DNA from: Odiellus spinosus | Taxonomy: Eukaryota > Arthropoda > Arachnida > Opiliones > Phalangiidae | Length of the DNA stretch: 64,000 bases | NCBI GenBank assembly: GCA_963920705.1 | Contig: OY987237.1 | Location: 15,778,601 to 15,842,600, forward strand | Reading direction: 5' to 3' | Shown: positions 37,207-48,417 of the stretch, piece by piece | Layout: the number at the start of each line of letters is the position of its first letter | Position numbering within the stretch: the stretch's first letter is position 1 | Position numbers and translations under genes: made by a program | Notes under the pieces: generated by a model | The model's input: only the letters and a program-made list of their open reading frames with translations | Told to the model about the DNA's origin: nothing | The model's database searches: none

Positions 37207-38211
37207 TATAAAGCTAGTGTGACCGTAGCTCAATAGTCCATCGGTAAAACAAAATTTACAAACAAATATTAAAATTGAAATAAATTTAAAACTTATCCGA
37301 AAATAGGCTTAACTTCATTTATTCGCGTTAAAGAGTCATCAACCAATGAGCGAAGGCATATCATTAGAGGCGAGACTTCCAATAAGACCATTCAATACGA
37401 AGAAATTAATTTTCTCCATAAATCCAGCTAAGCCTATTTTCATGAAAAGTTTTAAATTTATTTCTAATTTAATATTTAATTGTAATTTTAATTAACTGGC
37501 CTATTTAAATAATAAAGAGTCGATAAAAAATTAGGCTTCAATCTCCCTTTATAAAGAATAAAAGTTAACTTGATTTTTTGACGCTGATATCAAATATTTT
37601 TCTTCTTTTAACTTTTTCAAACCTTTCAATTTTATTGGCCCATTTATAACCCTTTTTTTTTTGTTAATTCTTGTAATTTTTTTTTTTTGTTTAAAAATGT
37701 AAAATCCCACGCGAATATTGACTCGCCAAGAAACTTTCTTTAAATTGAAAGATATTTTTTTTTCTTTTTTGAAAACATGGGATCACACCCTATGATTTCA
37801 TCCTATTCGCTTCCCACTAACTTTCTAATAACGAATTTTTAAAGCGAAATTCAAAGCTTGAGAGTATAAGGATAATTTATCAATGTCCCGAGACGGTGAT
37901 TGGCTAGACAGAAGTAGACTTTTTTTAAGTGAAAACCAGTTTAAGGTCGTGTTTTAACAACATTTCGAAGCTTGTAGTTTCAGTTTCAAAGGGATAATGA
38001 TGATACCTTATCAAACATTTTAAAATATAATATTTAAATTGATTTATTGTAAAATTCAAACGAAACCAACTGAATTTAAAGTTAAATTTATCGAATTTTA
38101 TTTTTTTGTAGTTAATTTATTATAGTTTTAGTTACGTTAACCAATCGAAAATAGCTTTAGTTACGTTAACTAATACAAACGTTTTAATTACGTTAACCAA
38201 TCGAAACAGAT
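37207..38211. other. AT-rich intergenic DNA
   Basis: A diverged inverted copy of the sequence at 12340-12500 lies near 37430-37560. Near 38120-38215 the segment ACGTTAACCAATCGAAA is repeated in tandem. No gene. Confidence 0.4.
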
Positions 38212-38215
38212 TTAA

Positions 38216-38498
38216 TAGTCCTGGTCGATTTGCCGGACATGGGCCATTGTCTCATAGCCGCGCCGCCATCTTTTTGTAGTAACAGGCTGCCAGACTATTT
38301 CTAATTTTATTTCCCACAAACCAAATTCAAGTTGTTAGTCCAACGCTTCCTATATGATAAAGTATAGGAGGCGTTGGTTAGTCTGTAGCTATTTTACACT
38401 ACAAAAAGATGGCGGACGATCACGTGACAAAAAGTTTTCCCCGCCATAATTTTCGCGAGCTTCTCTAGACTTCCGGTTTTGGAAATCGACCAGGACTA
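38216..38498. mobile_element. 283-bp TIR element flanked by TTAA
   Basis: Termini TAGTCCTGGTCGAT / ATCGACCAGGACTA, flanked on each side by TTAA (38212-38215, 38499-38502). Inner inverted pairs: CGCCATCTTTTTGTAGT / ACTACAAAAAGATGGCG and CCAACGC-CCTATA / TATAGGAGGCGTTGG. The TTAA target fits piggyBac or Kolobok-type transposition. Non-coding. Confidence 0.8.
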
Positions 38499-38502
38499 TT
38501 AA

Positions 38503-39204
38503 GCTAACCAATCGAAAACAGTTTTAGTTGAGTTTACTATTTGACAAAGTTTTGGCGGGAACTTCAGATAATTCTAAAATTTTACAATATAATTAACGAG
38601 TCGACTATATTTTTAATTTCACTGTCTCTTTAAAAATGATATTTTCAAAAACTGGTCGAATCATTAAACGAATAAATGGATGCGAACGAGTTTTGGGGGC
38701 ATTTTAAAAATAGGAAATAAGAAGTGGATAGATGGCGCGCTGGTCAGACTTCCGTTAATAACAAACTAGTACTAGAATCGCGTCTTTATTATAGTAAAAT
38801 AGTAACTCGGTAGTAGCGAGAAGAGTCCATATCTCGAAACCTATATCGAATAAAACGAGGCAGTGTGGCTGATGACTCGAGAACTTTCGCGAGTCAACGC
38901 CCTTCGTACAAAAAACCATTGAAACCAAGATGATGATGCCGCGTAGCCCAGCTAATACCAAATCACAAATCAAATCACGAATCAAAGAAAGAAATCAAAT
39001 ATCTTTTCAACGCATTCATAGAAGAATAGTCTTAAATCTACGTATCTTTTTCTTATTACCAATCTTAATAAAGTTTTTAAAGGGAAAGTGAAACCGTTAA
39101 TTAAGATTAGAGAGAAATCTTTTTCTTATTTCGAATGCGAAAGCGTAGATTAAGATAGCTTTTAAAATAAAAAGATACGGCTTTCTTAATCTGGATTAAG
39201 TACT
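38503..39204. other. Intergenic DNA, nothing recognised
   Basis: No gene or repeat family I can name. One minus-strand frame (38985-38755) shows no features. Confidence 0.4.
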
Positions 39205-39644
39205 CAGGGTGACCACTGAAAATTTTAATATCCTATATAGGAAATATAGGAAAATATAGGAAGAATTTTATGTACAATATAGGATAAAATAGGAAGAAAT
39301 AAGTGGAAAATATATGATAAAATAGGAAATTAATTAAAAGTAGGAACCGCGTTTATTATCGCGTCACAACTCTCGCCACCGGTTTAAACACGGTATTAAT
39401 ACGATCCAATTGCTTAAATAGTATGGAATTTTACAGACTATTTTAACTGGAAAATCTACGGTTAAGCTAAAATAATCTTACGCAGCCACGGCTGACAGTA
39501 TGATTTAGAACTTTACCCTTAACTAGAGATTTTGAGTAGAAATATAGGAGATTATAGGAATTGACATTAAATTATAGGAGAAATTATAGGGAGGAGGTGA
39601 AAATATAGGAAAAAATAGGAAATATAGGAAAAGTGGTCACCCTG
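39205..39644. mobile_element. hAT-like MITE, CAGGGTGACCACT family, copy 2
   Basis: 440 bp, with termini CAGGGTGACCACT / AGTGGTCACCCTG and high identity to the copy at 29912. Flanks TAAGTACT and TAAATGCT match 6 of 8, consistent with an old 8-bp duplication. Confidence 0.83.
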
Positions 39645-41074
39645 TAAATGCTATACTCTTTTCCATTTCTAGTCTAACAATAGCTAACAAATGAAATAAA
39701 AAATTCACCATAGTTCATTTCGACCCTCCATTATAGAAATATAACTAGAAAAATATTTTCTTTGCATTTTCGTCCGTATTTGTGCTCGGCTAATGTATTC
39801 TGGGTCACGAAGGAACCCAGCCCTAATAAAAAAACACGTCTAATTTATTTATCCTGATTATAAACTATAGTAGAATACAACCTTGCTGAATGTATCATTT
39901 TACATAGAAAATCATTTTTTCCCTAATAAAGGGAGAATGCAGCCTAACAAATGGTTTTTTTATCGATTCCTTATCGTTAAAATAGGCCTAATCTAACGGT
40001 AAAAATATATATATATAGAAACAAATATTAAACTAGAAATTTAGACATTAATTATTAATAAATGGAACAGTTTTTTTAGATTCAAATTCCCTGATTTTTT
40101 CAGGTTTTTCCCTGACCTTTTCCAACGATTTTCTCTGTCCGTTTCAACTAATACTACCCAATTTTTAAGCTTTTATTGTTTTATATAATCGCGTTCGCCA
40201 AACTTTGTTGCAGGCGTATCTTTGTTCTAATCTATACAACTGACACAATCAGCTGAGAATCTTTTCCGCGGATAATGATTGCAATTTCCTAGCTTCTCCA
40301 AAGATCTTAAAATTCCCTGACTTTTTAAAATATCTTAAAATTCCCTGACTTTTTTGGTTCATTTTCAAATTCCCTGACTTTTCCCTGACCCGTGACAACC
40401 CTGGGAATCACATACGGCAAAAATAATAGTTTTATCAAATCTATTGTTTGAAATGAAAATAAGTCATAAAACTTATTTACAGAACGGCTTAACTGTTTAC
40501 CATAAAGATTTTTCTAGCATCGTGAACAGAAGGTATGGAATCGTTAATTATACTACATAACCTAGATTATAATAGACTACAGACTGCGCAGTGAAATAAT
40601 GATCTTTTTCAATGTTCACGACCCCCTTTGAACCCTAAAGTAGCTTTCTAAATATAAACATCGCGCGGTTTTCTACGGCGCCGGTACCGGTTCGTGGTCA
40701 GCAGAGCGTAGTTAATATATTTTATAAATTTTTTTTGAATTAAACTAAAACTCACGCTAGATAATGGGGCTCTTAGAAAACACTCACGCAGACATAAACT
40801 TGATCTAATTTTATTTCCAGTGTGACTGATTAGCGCGTTACATTCGCCCAATCAGGTCGTTCCTTCTAAAAATTTAATTTAATTTAAATCCGAGCCTGAA
40901 GAAAAAATTGAAAGCCCTATTTTTTTATAAAATAGTAAAACAATATTAAAAAGTCAATTATTTTATACTCCGCTTAATTACTCGTCCAAAATTAAGGTTT
41001 AAACTTCGCGTTTTATCCCAATTTCACTTATTTAAATCGTCCACCATCTTGTTCCAAGTAGAACAGGGGTGACT
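39645..41074. other. Intergenic DNA between MITEs
   Basis: Contains a copy of the dispersed AAAGGGAGAATG repeat (39926-39990) and the MITE copy at 40064-40403. The minus-strand frame 40851-40648 has no features. No gene. Confidence 0.4.
40064..40403. mobile_element. MITE, CAGGGTTGCCAC family, copy 3
   Basis: Left end AACAGTTTTTTTAGATTC (terminus decayed), right end GTGACAACCCTG. The core TGCAGGCGTATCTTTGTTC and TTTTCCGCGGATAATGA is present. Two TAAAATTCCCTGACTTTTT units occur near the right end. Confidence 0.78.
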
Positions 41075-41597
41075 CAGGGTTCGTACAAAATTTTGGAAGT
41101 AAATTTCCCTGACTTTTCCAGGTTTTCCCTGACCATTTCTAAATAATTTCCCTGACCAATTTTAATACTTTTTTCACGAATATATTCTTACGAGCGAGCT
41201 GCTGGCAATTCCCACATTGTATTTGACATCGGGGTCAGCTGATAGTTTACTCGGAATATGAGAAACAATTTGAATCTTTAGGCAAATATTTTCAGTTTAT
41301 AATAATTACGTTACAACTGATTGGTAAACCAATCATAAACAATTCCTTGACACATACCAAAATATTTATTTTCTCTGAACATTTTAGCTACTTTCAAATT
41401 CCCTGACTTTTCCCTGACCTTTGGGGTCACTTTCCAAATTCCCTGACTTTTTGGGCCAATTTCCAAATTCCCTGACTTTTTGGGCCAATTTCCAAATTCC
41501 CTGACTTTTTGGGCCAATTTCCAAATTCCCTGACTTTTTGGGCCAATTTCCAAATTCCCTGACTTTGCCAGGTGTTCCAGGTCATGTACGAACCCTG
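41075..41597. mobile_element. MITE, CAGGGTTCGTAC family, copy 2
   Basis: 523 bp, with termini CAGGGTTCGTAC / GTACGAACCCTG. The core matches the copy at 36499, but the internal array uses a shorter unit (CTTTTTGGGCCAATTTCCAAA type) and fewer copies, so the arrays expanded independently. Flanks GGTGACT / GGTGTGT match 5 of 7. Confidence 0.83.
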
Positions 41598-43725
41598 GGT
41601 GTGTGGTCAAGAAAATTTTGGGAAAAAACCATACATAAAAATAAACAAAAAATATAAAATACTAGATATTTAGCTTGATACAGATGGTAGGTCATGGTTG
41701 TTAAATTATATTAGTAAAATAAAAAGCTCGCTTTTGATTGGAGGGATTGTTTAGGGTCCCCTAAGGCACGCGCTAAGCCTATTTTGAATTGACCTTGGAG
41801 GGGTTTTTAGAAACTTTCAAACTCGAGAGCTTTCTAAAAGACTCAAAATTGGTGTATTTGAGGGAAAAGAAACTGGTACTAATTAAAGGTAGGAAAGATG
41901 AGAGTTAAATCTTAAAAAAGGCGCGTTCATATTATACAAAGTTTGATAATGAGAAATCTAAACTTTGCGTTTTGTTCTATATTTTATATCGCGAAAGAAA
42001 TCATACCTTTTTGTACTCCAGTTATTGTTTTTAAAGATTTGGACTTAAAACTTGCAAAAATTTCGCGATTATTATTATTATTATTATTATTCAAGTCGCG
42101 AACTGGACTCGTTCGCTAAGCCTAACTTCGTTTTTAAGAGACTGTAAATATTCGCGGGAACACGGAATTACTAGGGCCAATGAGAGATCGTCTAAAAATT
42201 GCGCGTGAATAAATTTAACTCTTAAATCTCGCGCCATTTCATTATTCAAGTCGCGAACTGGACTCGTTCGCTAAGCCTAACTCAGTTTTTAAGAGACTGT
42301 AAGTATTCGCGGGAACACGGAATTACTAGGGCCAATGAGGGATCGTCTAAAAATTGCGCGTGAATAAATTTAACTCTTAAATCTCGCGCCATTTCATTAT
42401 TCAAGTCGCGAACTGGACTCGTTCGCTAAGCCTAACTCAGTTTTTAAGAGACTGTAAGTATTCGCGGGAACACGGAATTACTAGGGCCAATGAGGGATCG
42501 TCTAAAAATTGCGCGTGAATAAATTTAAGTCCAATTCTCGCGCCATTTCTTAAAAAGTTAAACTCGTTAGATTTTACGCGAAAGTAGAACTCCTAATGGC
42601 TGATATCAACAATTCGTGTACATGCTAATTGGACAAAGAACTCCTGACGTAATTTAACCACCCTTAAGAGACAATTATTGTAAGAGAATTGGTTTAGTAT
42701 AGTCTCCTTTATACTGTCAAAAATTATACAAGGAAATTGGATTAAACTTTAACGCCAAAGTTCCATGACAGAACGAAGTCTGAACACACCTTTATATAAG
42801 AGACTCGAAGATTCTCTTATAGCCTAAGGTGTAGCGCGGGTCTACGCTCCCTACCCTTAAAAACTTGCCGCCGCCGTGTCGATTTATAAAGTGATATTGA
42901 AATGAATAAATGGTTAAGCCTAACACCTTCATTTAATAATAAACAATTTCTGGACCAAAATTATCATTGGAATATCATTTTAAATATATGTATTTAAGGC
43001 ATATTGGAAAGTTGCCAATATAATACAAATTTATAATATAAATATAATTTACTTAATTTTTTTTTTTTTTTTTTCATTTTAATTCCCCTTTAAAATTAAA
43101 TATAAGAACCTCCAATTCATCACAAATATTAGTGGGAGTCGGCAACACGAACAAGGCTAAATCTACTATCTATCTCTAATCTATGATATAATATCTGTTG
43201 AACGAACTCAAAGCTTTAAAAGTAATGATAGTTTAAACACGAAAGTCGGTTTCATAAATGAAAAACGAATCAGGATCTAATTTTCGGACTCTTCATGGCT
43301 ACTTTTTTTTTTTTAAAAGAAGAAGAAAACTCCCTAGAGGCCTTTTAACTATTTTATAATATTTTGGAACACATCCCTAAAATTTTTCCCTTAAAGGAAA
43401 GTTCTCATTTAATTAGGATTTTCATCAAATTAAGTCAAAATAAATTAAATTTCAAAGTTCGATAAACCGTTTTCGGAAACTACTCAAATTAACAAAATGA
43501 TAAACCCGACGTTCATACGCGACCTCCAGTGGCCAAGAGTGCAAACTCAAATCGCGCGTGACTTAAATTTCATTGATTTAGGCTTAACGAATTTAGGCTT
43601 AACGAAGATTGATAATGTTATCGTTGAATTAGGTCTAATCCACCTGAAAATTATATTCGTGAAACCTTTTTTTACCAATCTTGGAGCCAAGGCTTAAGAT
43701 TAGGTTTAAACTAGGAATATAGAAC
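41598..43725. other. Intergenic DNA with a tandem triplication
   Basis: Besides the 155-bp repeat at 42091-42550 and scattered TAAGCCTAA words (42913, 43571, 43585, 43692 regions), only AT-rich DNA is seen. The plus-strand frame 43497-43697 runs through these words and is not a convincing gene. Confidence 0.4.
42091..42550. repeat. Three tandem copies of a 155-bp unit
   Basis: Units start at TCAAGTCGCGAACTGGACTC at 42091, 42246 and 42401. Each contains TTCGCTAAGCCTAACT, GCGGGAACACGGAATTACTA and AAATTGCGCGTGAATAAATT. Copies 2 and 3 are almost identical; copy 1 differs at a few positions. Confidence 0.92.
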
Positions 43726-44142
43726 CAGAGGTATATAAGAACCCCCTTCGGAGGGAAGTATGAAAGGTAGGCAAAATCGACGAACGAGTGCCCGGCGTAA
43801 ATCGCGGCGGATCGACACGCCGCTTTACTCCCAAAAAATAGTTACACCATTTTGAACCTCACTAAATTTTCCCTACGCGCGCTTCCGGAACTCGCGAGCC
43901 GAAGTCAACCTTCGACTCCATTTTAACAGACAGCCTGACTCCCGAGACAGGAAGTTCTAAACACAAATCGAGCCGACTTGTTTATACAAAGACCATTTAC
44001 TAGAGTAGCGACATTGAGAAGTCCAGCGCGAGATAGTGGCCTAGATAGTCAGCAGCGGGCTCTCGTTGTTCGTGATTTTTAGCATTGGTATAGTATAGGG
44101 GCTTTCATACTTCCCCCCGAAGGAGGTTATTATATACCTCTG
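43726..44142. mobile_element. 417-bp TIR element, CAGAGGTATATAATAA family, copy 2 (opposite orientation)
   Basis: Inverted relative to the copy at 32373-32790 and nearly identical in body. Flanked by ATAGAAC on both sides (43719-43725, 44143-44149), a clean 7-bp target duplication. Non-coding. Confidence 0.87.
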
Positions 44143-44785
44143 ATAGAACGTTTAAGACTATTTCAATATATTAATAGACAAATAGGTAATTTTAAAATGA
44201 GAAATTTCCTTTAAAACAAAAAAATGGTGGCCGAGAAAAAAAGACCTTGATAATAAACTGAAAATTCTCCGTGGAGAAGACACATCGAGGCAGACGTTAC
44301 GAGGGACATTGATCACTTTCCTGCTCTTAGAAGTTTCCTAAAATAAATCAACACGAGGCCATCAAGGCAACAACATCACTTTCAAAAAGATCCAAAAATT
44401 GGGATGTTCATGAAGTTTTTTTTTTTTTTACCGTTTCGTGGGATTTTCCTCAATTTTATGGTTTCTTTTGGAGGGTTTCTTTATATATTTATAGTAAATC
44501 TTAAGATTTAGTGAAATATCAACAGGTTTACGTAACATCTCCTAATTTAAGATCTCTCAGATAATTTTATTTGTGTAATAAAATAACTTACATTAAATAT
44601 CTAAAAATAAACTTTGTTGAGAATGAAAGCTTATTTTATCATTTTAATTTTAAATTAAAAAGTTTAATTATAAATCTAAGATCAGAGTAATAAATCTAAT
44701 GTTGATATAAATTGGGTCAGATGTTTACACCATCCCTGAGAAAATTATGTGCCATTTTAAAAACAGCCTAGCTTTGTTTATTACA
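44143..44785. other. Intergenic DNA, nothing recognised
   Basis: A slightly less AT-rich stretch near 44225-44400 holds no frame with recognisable features. No repeat family was identified. Confidence 0.4.
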
Positions 44786-45172
44786 CAGGGTTGCCACAGT
44801 TTTTTCAGATTCAAATACCCTGACTTTTTCAGGTTTTTCCCTGACCTTTTCCAACGATTTTCCCTGACGGTTTCGGCTAATACTACCTAATTTTTAACCT
44901 TTTATTGTTTTATATAATCGCGTTCGCCAAACTTTGTTGCAGGCGTATCTTTGCTCTAATCTATACAACTGACACGCCGTCAGCTGAGAATCTTTTCCGC
45001 GGATAACGATCGCAATTTCCTGGCTTCTCGAAAGATCTTTAAATTCCCTGACTTTTTATAATATCTTAAAATTCCCAGACTTTTTAATATATCTTAAAGT
45101 TCCCCGACTTTTTTTGGTTCATTTTCAAATTCCCTGACTTTTCCCTGTTTTCCCTGACCTATGACAGCCCTG
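44786..45172. mobile_element. MITE, CAGGGTTGCCAC family, copy 4
   Basis: Left terminus CAGGGTTGCCACAG, right terminus ATGACAGCCCTG. The full family core is present, with extra CCCTGACTTTTT units near the right end. Confidence 0.83.
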
Positions 45173-45335
45173 GTTAAGGTTTCATTTCGCAAATAATCTC
45201 AGGATCTTGAAAGATTTTTAAATTCCCTGACTTTTTAAAATATCTTAAAGTTAATTTTCGAATTTCCTGACTTTTATTTGTTCATTTTCAAATTCCCTGA
45301 CTTTTCCCTGATTTCCCTGACCCGTGGCAACCCTG
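45173..45335. repeat. Second right end of the CAGGGTTGCCAC family, joined to copy 4
   Basis: After AAGGTTTCATTTCGCAAATA and ATCTCAGGAT, a second set of right-end units (TTTAAATTCCCTGACTTTTT etc.) leads to GTGGCAACCCTG. The same AAGGTTTCATTTCGCAAATA segment follows the copy ending at 55444. Confidence 0.75.
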
Positions 45336-45864
45336 TTGTAAAAAAAAATTCGGATATCCATTCGTAACTAGGCTTTTTTGCATATAATTAAATCTTGGAT
45401 AAATTATTAATAAACTAAAAATTTGCCGTCATAATTTCAGATGTTGATGTTTATTACAAAATTATTAATAAAATCATAAATTAAGTTGTCAAAATAATTA
45501 ATATTTTCAACAATACTATGATAAAAAAAATTCTAAAAATGTAGGAAAAAAATTCTAAAAATATGTTTTTTACTTGGATTGCGTACGTGTCATTTTTAAT
45601 CATAATTTATTATAATTTATAATGAAAAAGCCTTCGAAACAATGAAAGGGTACCGTTACTTTTTGGTTATTACGTAATACGGGAAAGAACTATCATTTTT
45701 GATTTGCTCATCCCGTTGAGTTTTTAAACAAGCCAACCTTTTTTTTGGGAAAAATCCTATTTTCTAAATTATAATTTTAATGACATTTAGAAAAACAAAA
45801 GTAAAATGGGCCTAACGTTATATTAGATCCTAGATTTAAGGAAAATATATAATTTAAACAATGG

Positions 45865-45910
<46 letters not shown>

Positions 45911-46250
45911 ATTCTTAGAACCCGGTAGGGTTCTATGTATTGGGCCCATCATCATCTGTAATGTTATTTTGATTTCCTTAAAAAAATGGACCTTTAGCCA
46001 ATCAGAACGCTCCATTTCCCCATTGAAATAACATTAAAATCGACTCTTTCGAGGACATGTCCCTTGCATCGCAGAACTAAAAGAGGAATTATTTGTTACG
46101 GTTAAAATCAATTTTAAGTGGTAGAGCAAGGTTCGAATGTTGAACTTTTCAAGTTTCATTTAAAAATATTAAGTCTAAGTATTTTAAAATTAATTCTGAA
46201 GTTGACCCTTTTTTTGGTACTTAGCTGGTTTCGCGCATGGCCAAATTCGT
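45336..46250. other. AT-rich DNA with a 44-base A run
   Basis: No gene. An A run spans 45865-45908. No retroposon body could be assigned to it. Confidence 0.4.
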
Positions 46251-46753
46251 AATGTTACTCTATGGGATTTGGTTTTTTGAAAGTGGCTTACCTTTCAGAT
46301 TTATTTTCTAATACTTCCGGATATTTTTCAAACTTGGATTTTCCGTGTGGTATGAATTAAGTTTCGAGCTTCATTTTAAGACTAATTTCATAATTTTACA
46401 CCGATTAGTTGGCCCACAGTCTATTCATGAAAACGGAGGAAAAAGTAAGGCGGAGAAATAGATTCGCCAAAAACCTAAGCCTAATTTGACAAATTAGGCT
46501 TAGGTTTTATATGGCTTTTTAAAATCACGAGCACGAGCGCGCGCGCTTGATTTGGAGGCTATGGGTGTTGAACTCTAATGACTTAATTTCTCCTTCTTCA
46601 TATTTTTGCCGTTTATAGACTGTGACCAAACTAATCGGTATAAAATTATGAAATTAGTCTTAAAATAAAGCCTGTAAAATATTTGGAAGCATTAGAAAAT
46701 AAATCTGAAAGGTAAGTCTCTTGCAAAAAATCTAAATCTCATAGAATAACATT
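46251..46753. repeat. 503-bp foldback with a perfect palindrome at its centre
   Basis: Arms 46251-46455 and 46575-46753 are inverted copies (shared runs: CTTACCTTTCAGATTTATTT, TTAAGACTAATTTCATAAT) with roughly 80-85 percent visible identity. Near the centre lies AAAACCTAAGCCTAATTTG, one base, then its exact complement, so the common TTAGGCTTA core occurs here in both orientations. Confidence 0.8.
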
Positions 46754-46839
46754 AATTTTCAATTTCTCCGCCTTAAAAGTACTCTCCTTTTTAAAAATGA
46801 GTGAAATTCCGAACGACTTGCCATTCCGAACGGCAATAA

Positions 46840-47272
46840 GGAAGGTATTAACATCAAAAATAATGAAAAAATTAATTGGAATTTGGTTTAAAGGGCAATG
46901 GGGAAAATATAAAGATTTCGCTGCGGCTGTCGGAGGTATTAACATCAAAATTGCTGAAATAATTAATTTAAATTTGGTTTAAAGGGCAATGGGGAAAATA
47001 TAAAGATTTCACTGCGGCTGTCGGAGGTATTAACATCAAAATTGATGAAAAATTTAATTTAAATTTGGTTTAAAGGGCAATGGGGAAAATATAATGATTT
47101 CGCTGCGGCTCTCGGAGGTATTAACATCAAAATTGATCAAAAAATTCATTTTAATTGGGTTTAAAGGGCAATGGGGAAAATATAATGATTTCGCTGCGGC
47201 TGTCGGAGGTATTAACATAAAAAATTATGAAAAAATTTATTTTAATTGGGATTAAAGGGCACTGGTAAAAAT
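46840..47272. repeat. Left part of a satellite array (about 91-bp units)
   Basis: About five units, each with GGTATTAACATCAAAA, GGTTTAAAGGGCAATGG and GATTTCGCTGCGGCTGTCGG. They are related to the 100-bp units right of the hAT insertion but differ in length and in the GATTTCGCTGCGG segment. Open frames here are repeat products. Confidence 0.88.
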
Positions 47273-47589
47273 TAGGGCTGGGCGAGTACTCGATTGATTC
47301 GAGTAACTCGATCGAGTACCGAGTCGAGTACTCGACTCGGTACTCGATCGACCTCATTTTACTACTCGTGACGAGTATCGAGTATTGGTTTTACTACTCG
47401 ACAAACTACTCGATAAGCATTCGCGATAAAAATTCGCGGAACCCATTAGAAACTCGGCAAGGCTAGTAAATAGAAATTAATATCGAATTCGTACACAAAA
47501 GAAAGTTAAGAAAATAATTGTAATAATTGTAATAATTGTAATAATTGAAAATAATTGTAATAATAATAAAAACGCTCAGGCTGGCTCTT

Positions 47590-47797
47590 CGCCGCCTGCA
47601 GAGGTACAAAAGTCTAGAGAGGGGTTGTCATGTAGCACAGTTATATATTTTTTTTAAATTGATGGTGCGGACGACGTGATAGAGGCTATTTGAAAACAGC
47701 GCCTCTATCGCGTCGTCTGCTCCATCAATTTTTACTAAAAATTATAACTGCCACCTGACAACCCCTCTCTAGACTTTCTTATCTCTCCAGGCGGCGA
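47590..47797. repeat. Inverted repeat nested in the hAT-type element
   Basis: Arms of roughly 95 bp: GCCGCCTGCAGAG, GTCTAGAGAGGGGTTGTCA and GACGACG-GATAGAGGC on the left, with their complements ending at CCAGGCGGC. The loop is short (near 47693). This may be a separate foldback that inserted first or was captured. Confidence 0.75.
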
Positions 47798-48169
47798 AAT
47801 GGAATTTCTTGGCGGGATAGGACCTGCCTGGACCCTGCAAGCGTTTTAGTTTGGATTTCTGTCTTCTGAAGTTTTAATACAAAGCCTGCAGGCAATGGAG
47901 CTTATATTCTTTTGGATTTTTACTTTTGGGTCGTAAGATGGGAAACTGGAACTTTCTTTGCAAACACTTATTATTTCTACATGAAAATATAAAAGTTCCT
48001 GAATCTAAACAGTGAAATTTTCTAACTTTTGTTCTGACTGATCTCTACTTCATGTAATGTGATATAACACAAAAAGCGTTAACAGTTGTAAAAGTTAAAA
48101 ATATGATTTTCTTTATATTGTTATTGTTAATGTGGAATGGTTAAACCTAAGCTCACTCCTTAATTAGTT

Positions 48170-48278
48170 AATACTCGCGAGTAGTAGGCTTAAATACTCG
48201 CGAGTAGTAGGCTTAAATACTCGCGAGTAGTAGGCTTAAATACTCGCGAGTAGTAGGCTTAAATACTCGCGAGTACTC
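48170..48278. repeat. 23-bp tandem array TACTCGCGAGTAGTAGGCTTAAA (split for length)
   Basis: Four to five units, each a TACTCGCGAGTA palindrome followed by GTAGGCTTAAA. They sit near the right end of the hAT-type element and again carry the TAGGCTTA core. Confidence 0.9.
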
Positions 48279-48417
48279 GAGTGCATGAAAATTAACCAAG
48301 GCCCAACTACTCGATACTCGACACAACATTTAATACTCGACTCGGTACTCGACAACGAAAATTTTTGGTACTCGATACTCGACTCGGTACCCTAAAAGTA
48401 CTACTCGCCCAGCCCTA

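Larger units (their letters stand above)
47273..48417. mobile_element. Non-autonomous hAT-type element inserted in the satellite array
   Basis: 1145 bp with termini TAGGGCTGGGCGAGTA / TACTCGCCCAGCCCTA and a perfect 8-bp target duplication GTAAAAAT (47265-47272, 48418-48425). The tips resemble the widespread hAT end TAGGGNTGGGCGA. The ends consist of palindromic TACTCGA/CTCGAGTA words. Inside is an inverted repeat (47590-47797) and a 23-bp array (48170-48278). No transposase frame, so it must have been moved in trans. Confidence 0.9.

Noticed and set aside
45865-45908. 44-base A run as the tail of a retroposon
   Set aside because: No LINE or SINE body, no promoter boxes and no target duplication could be found next to it. 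The same holds for the A run at 33547-33581.
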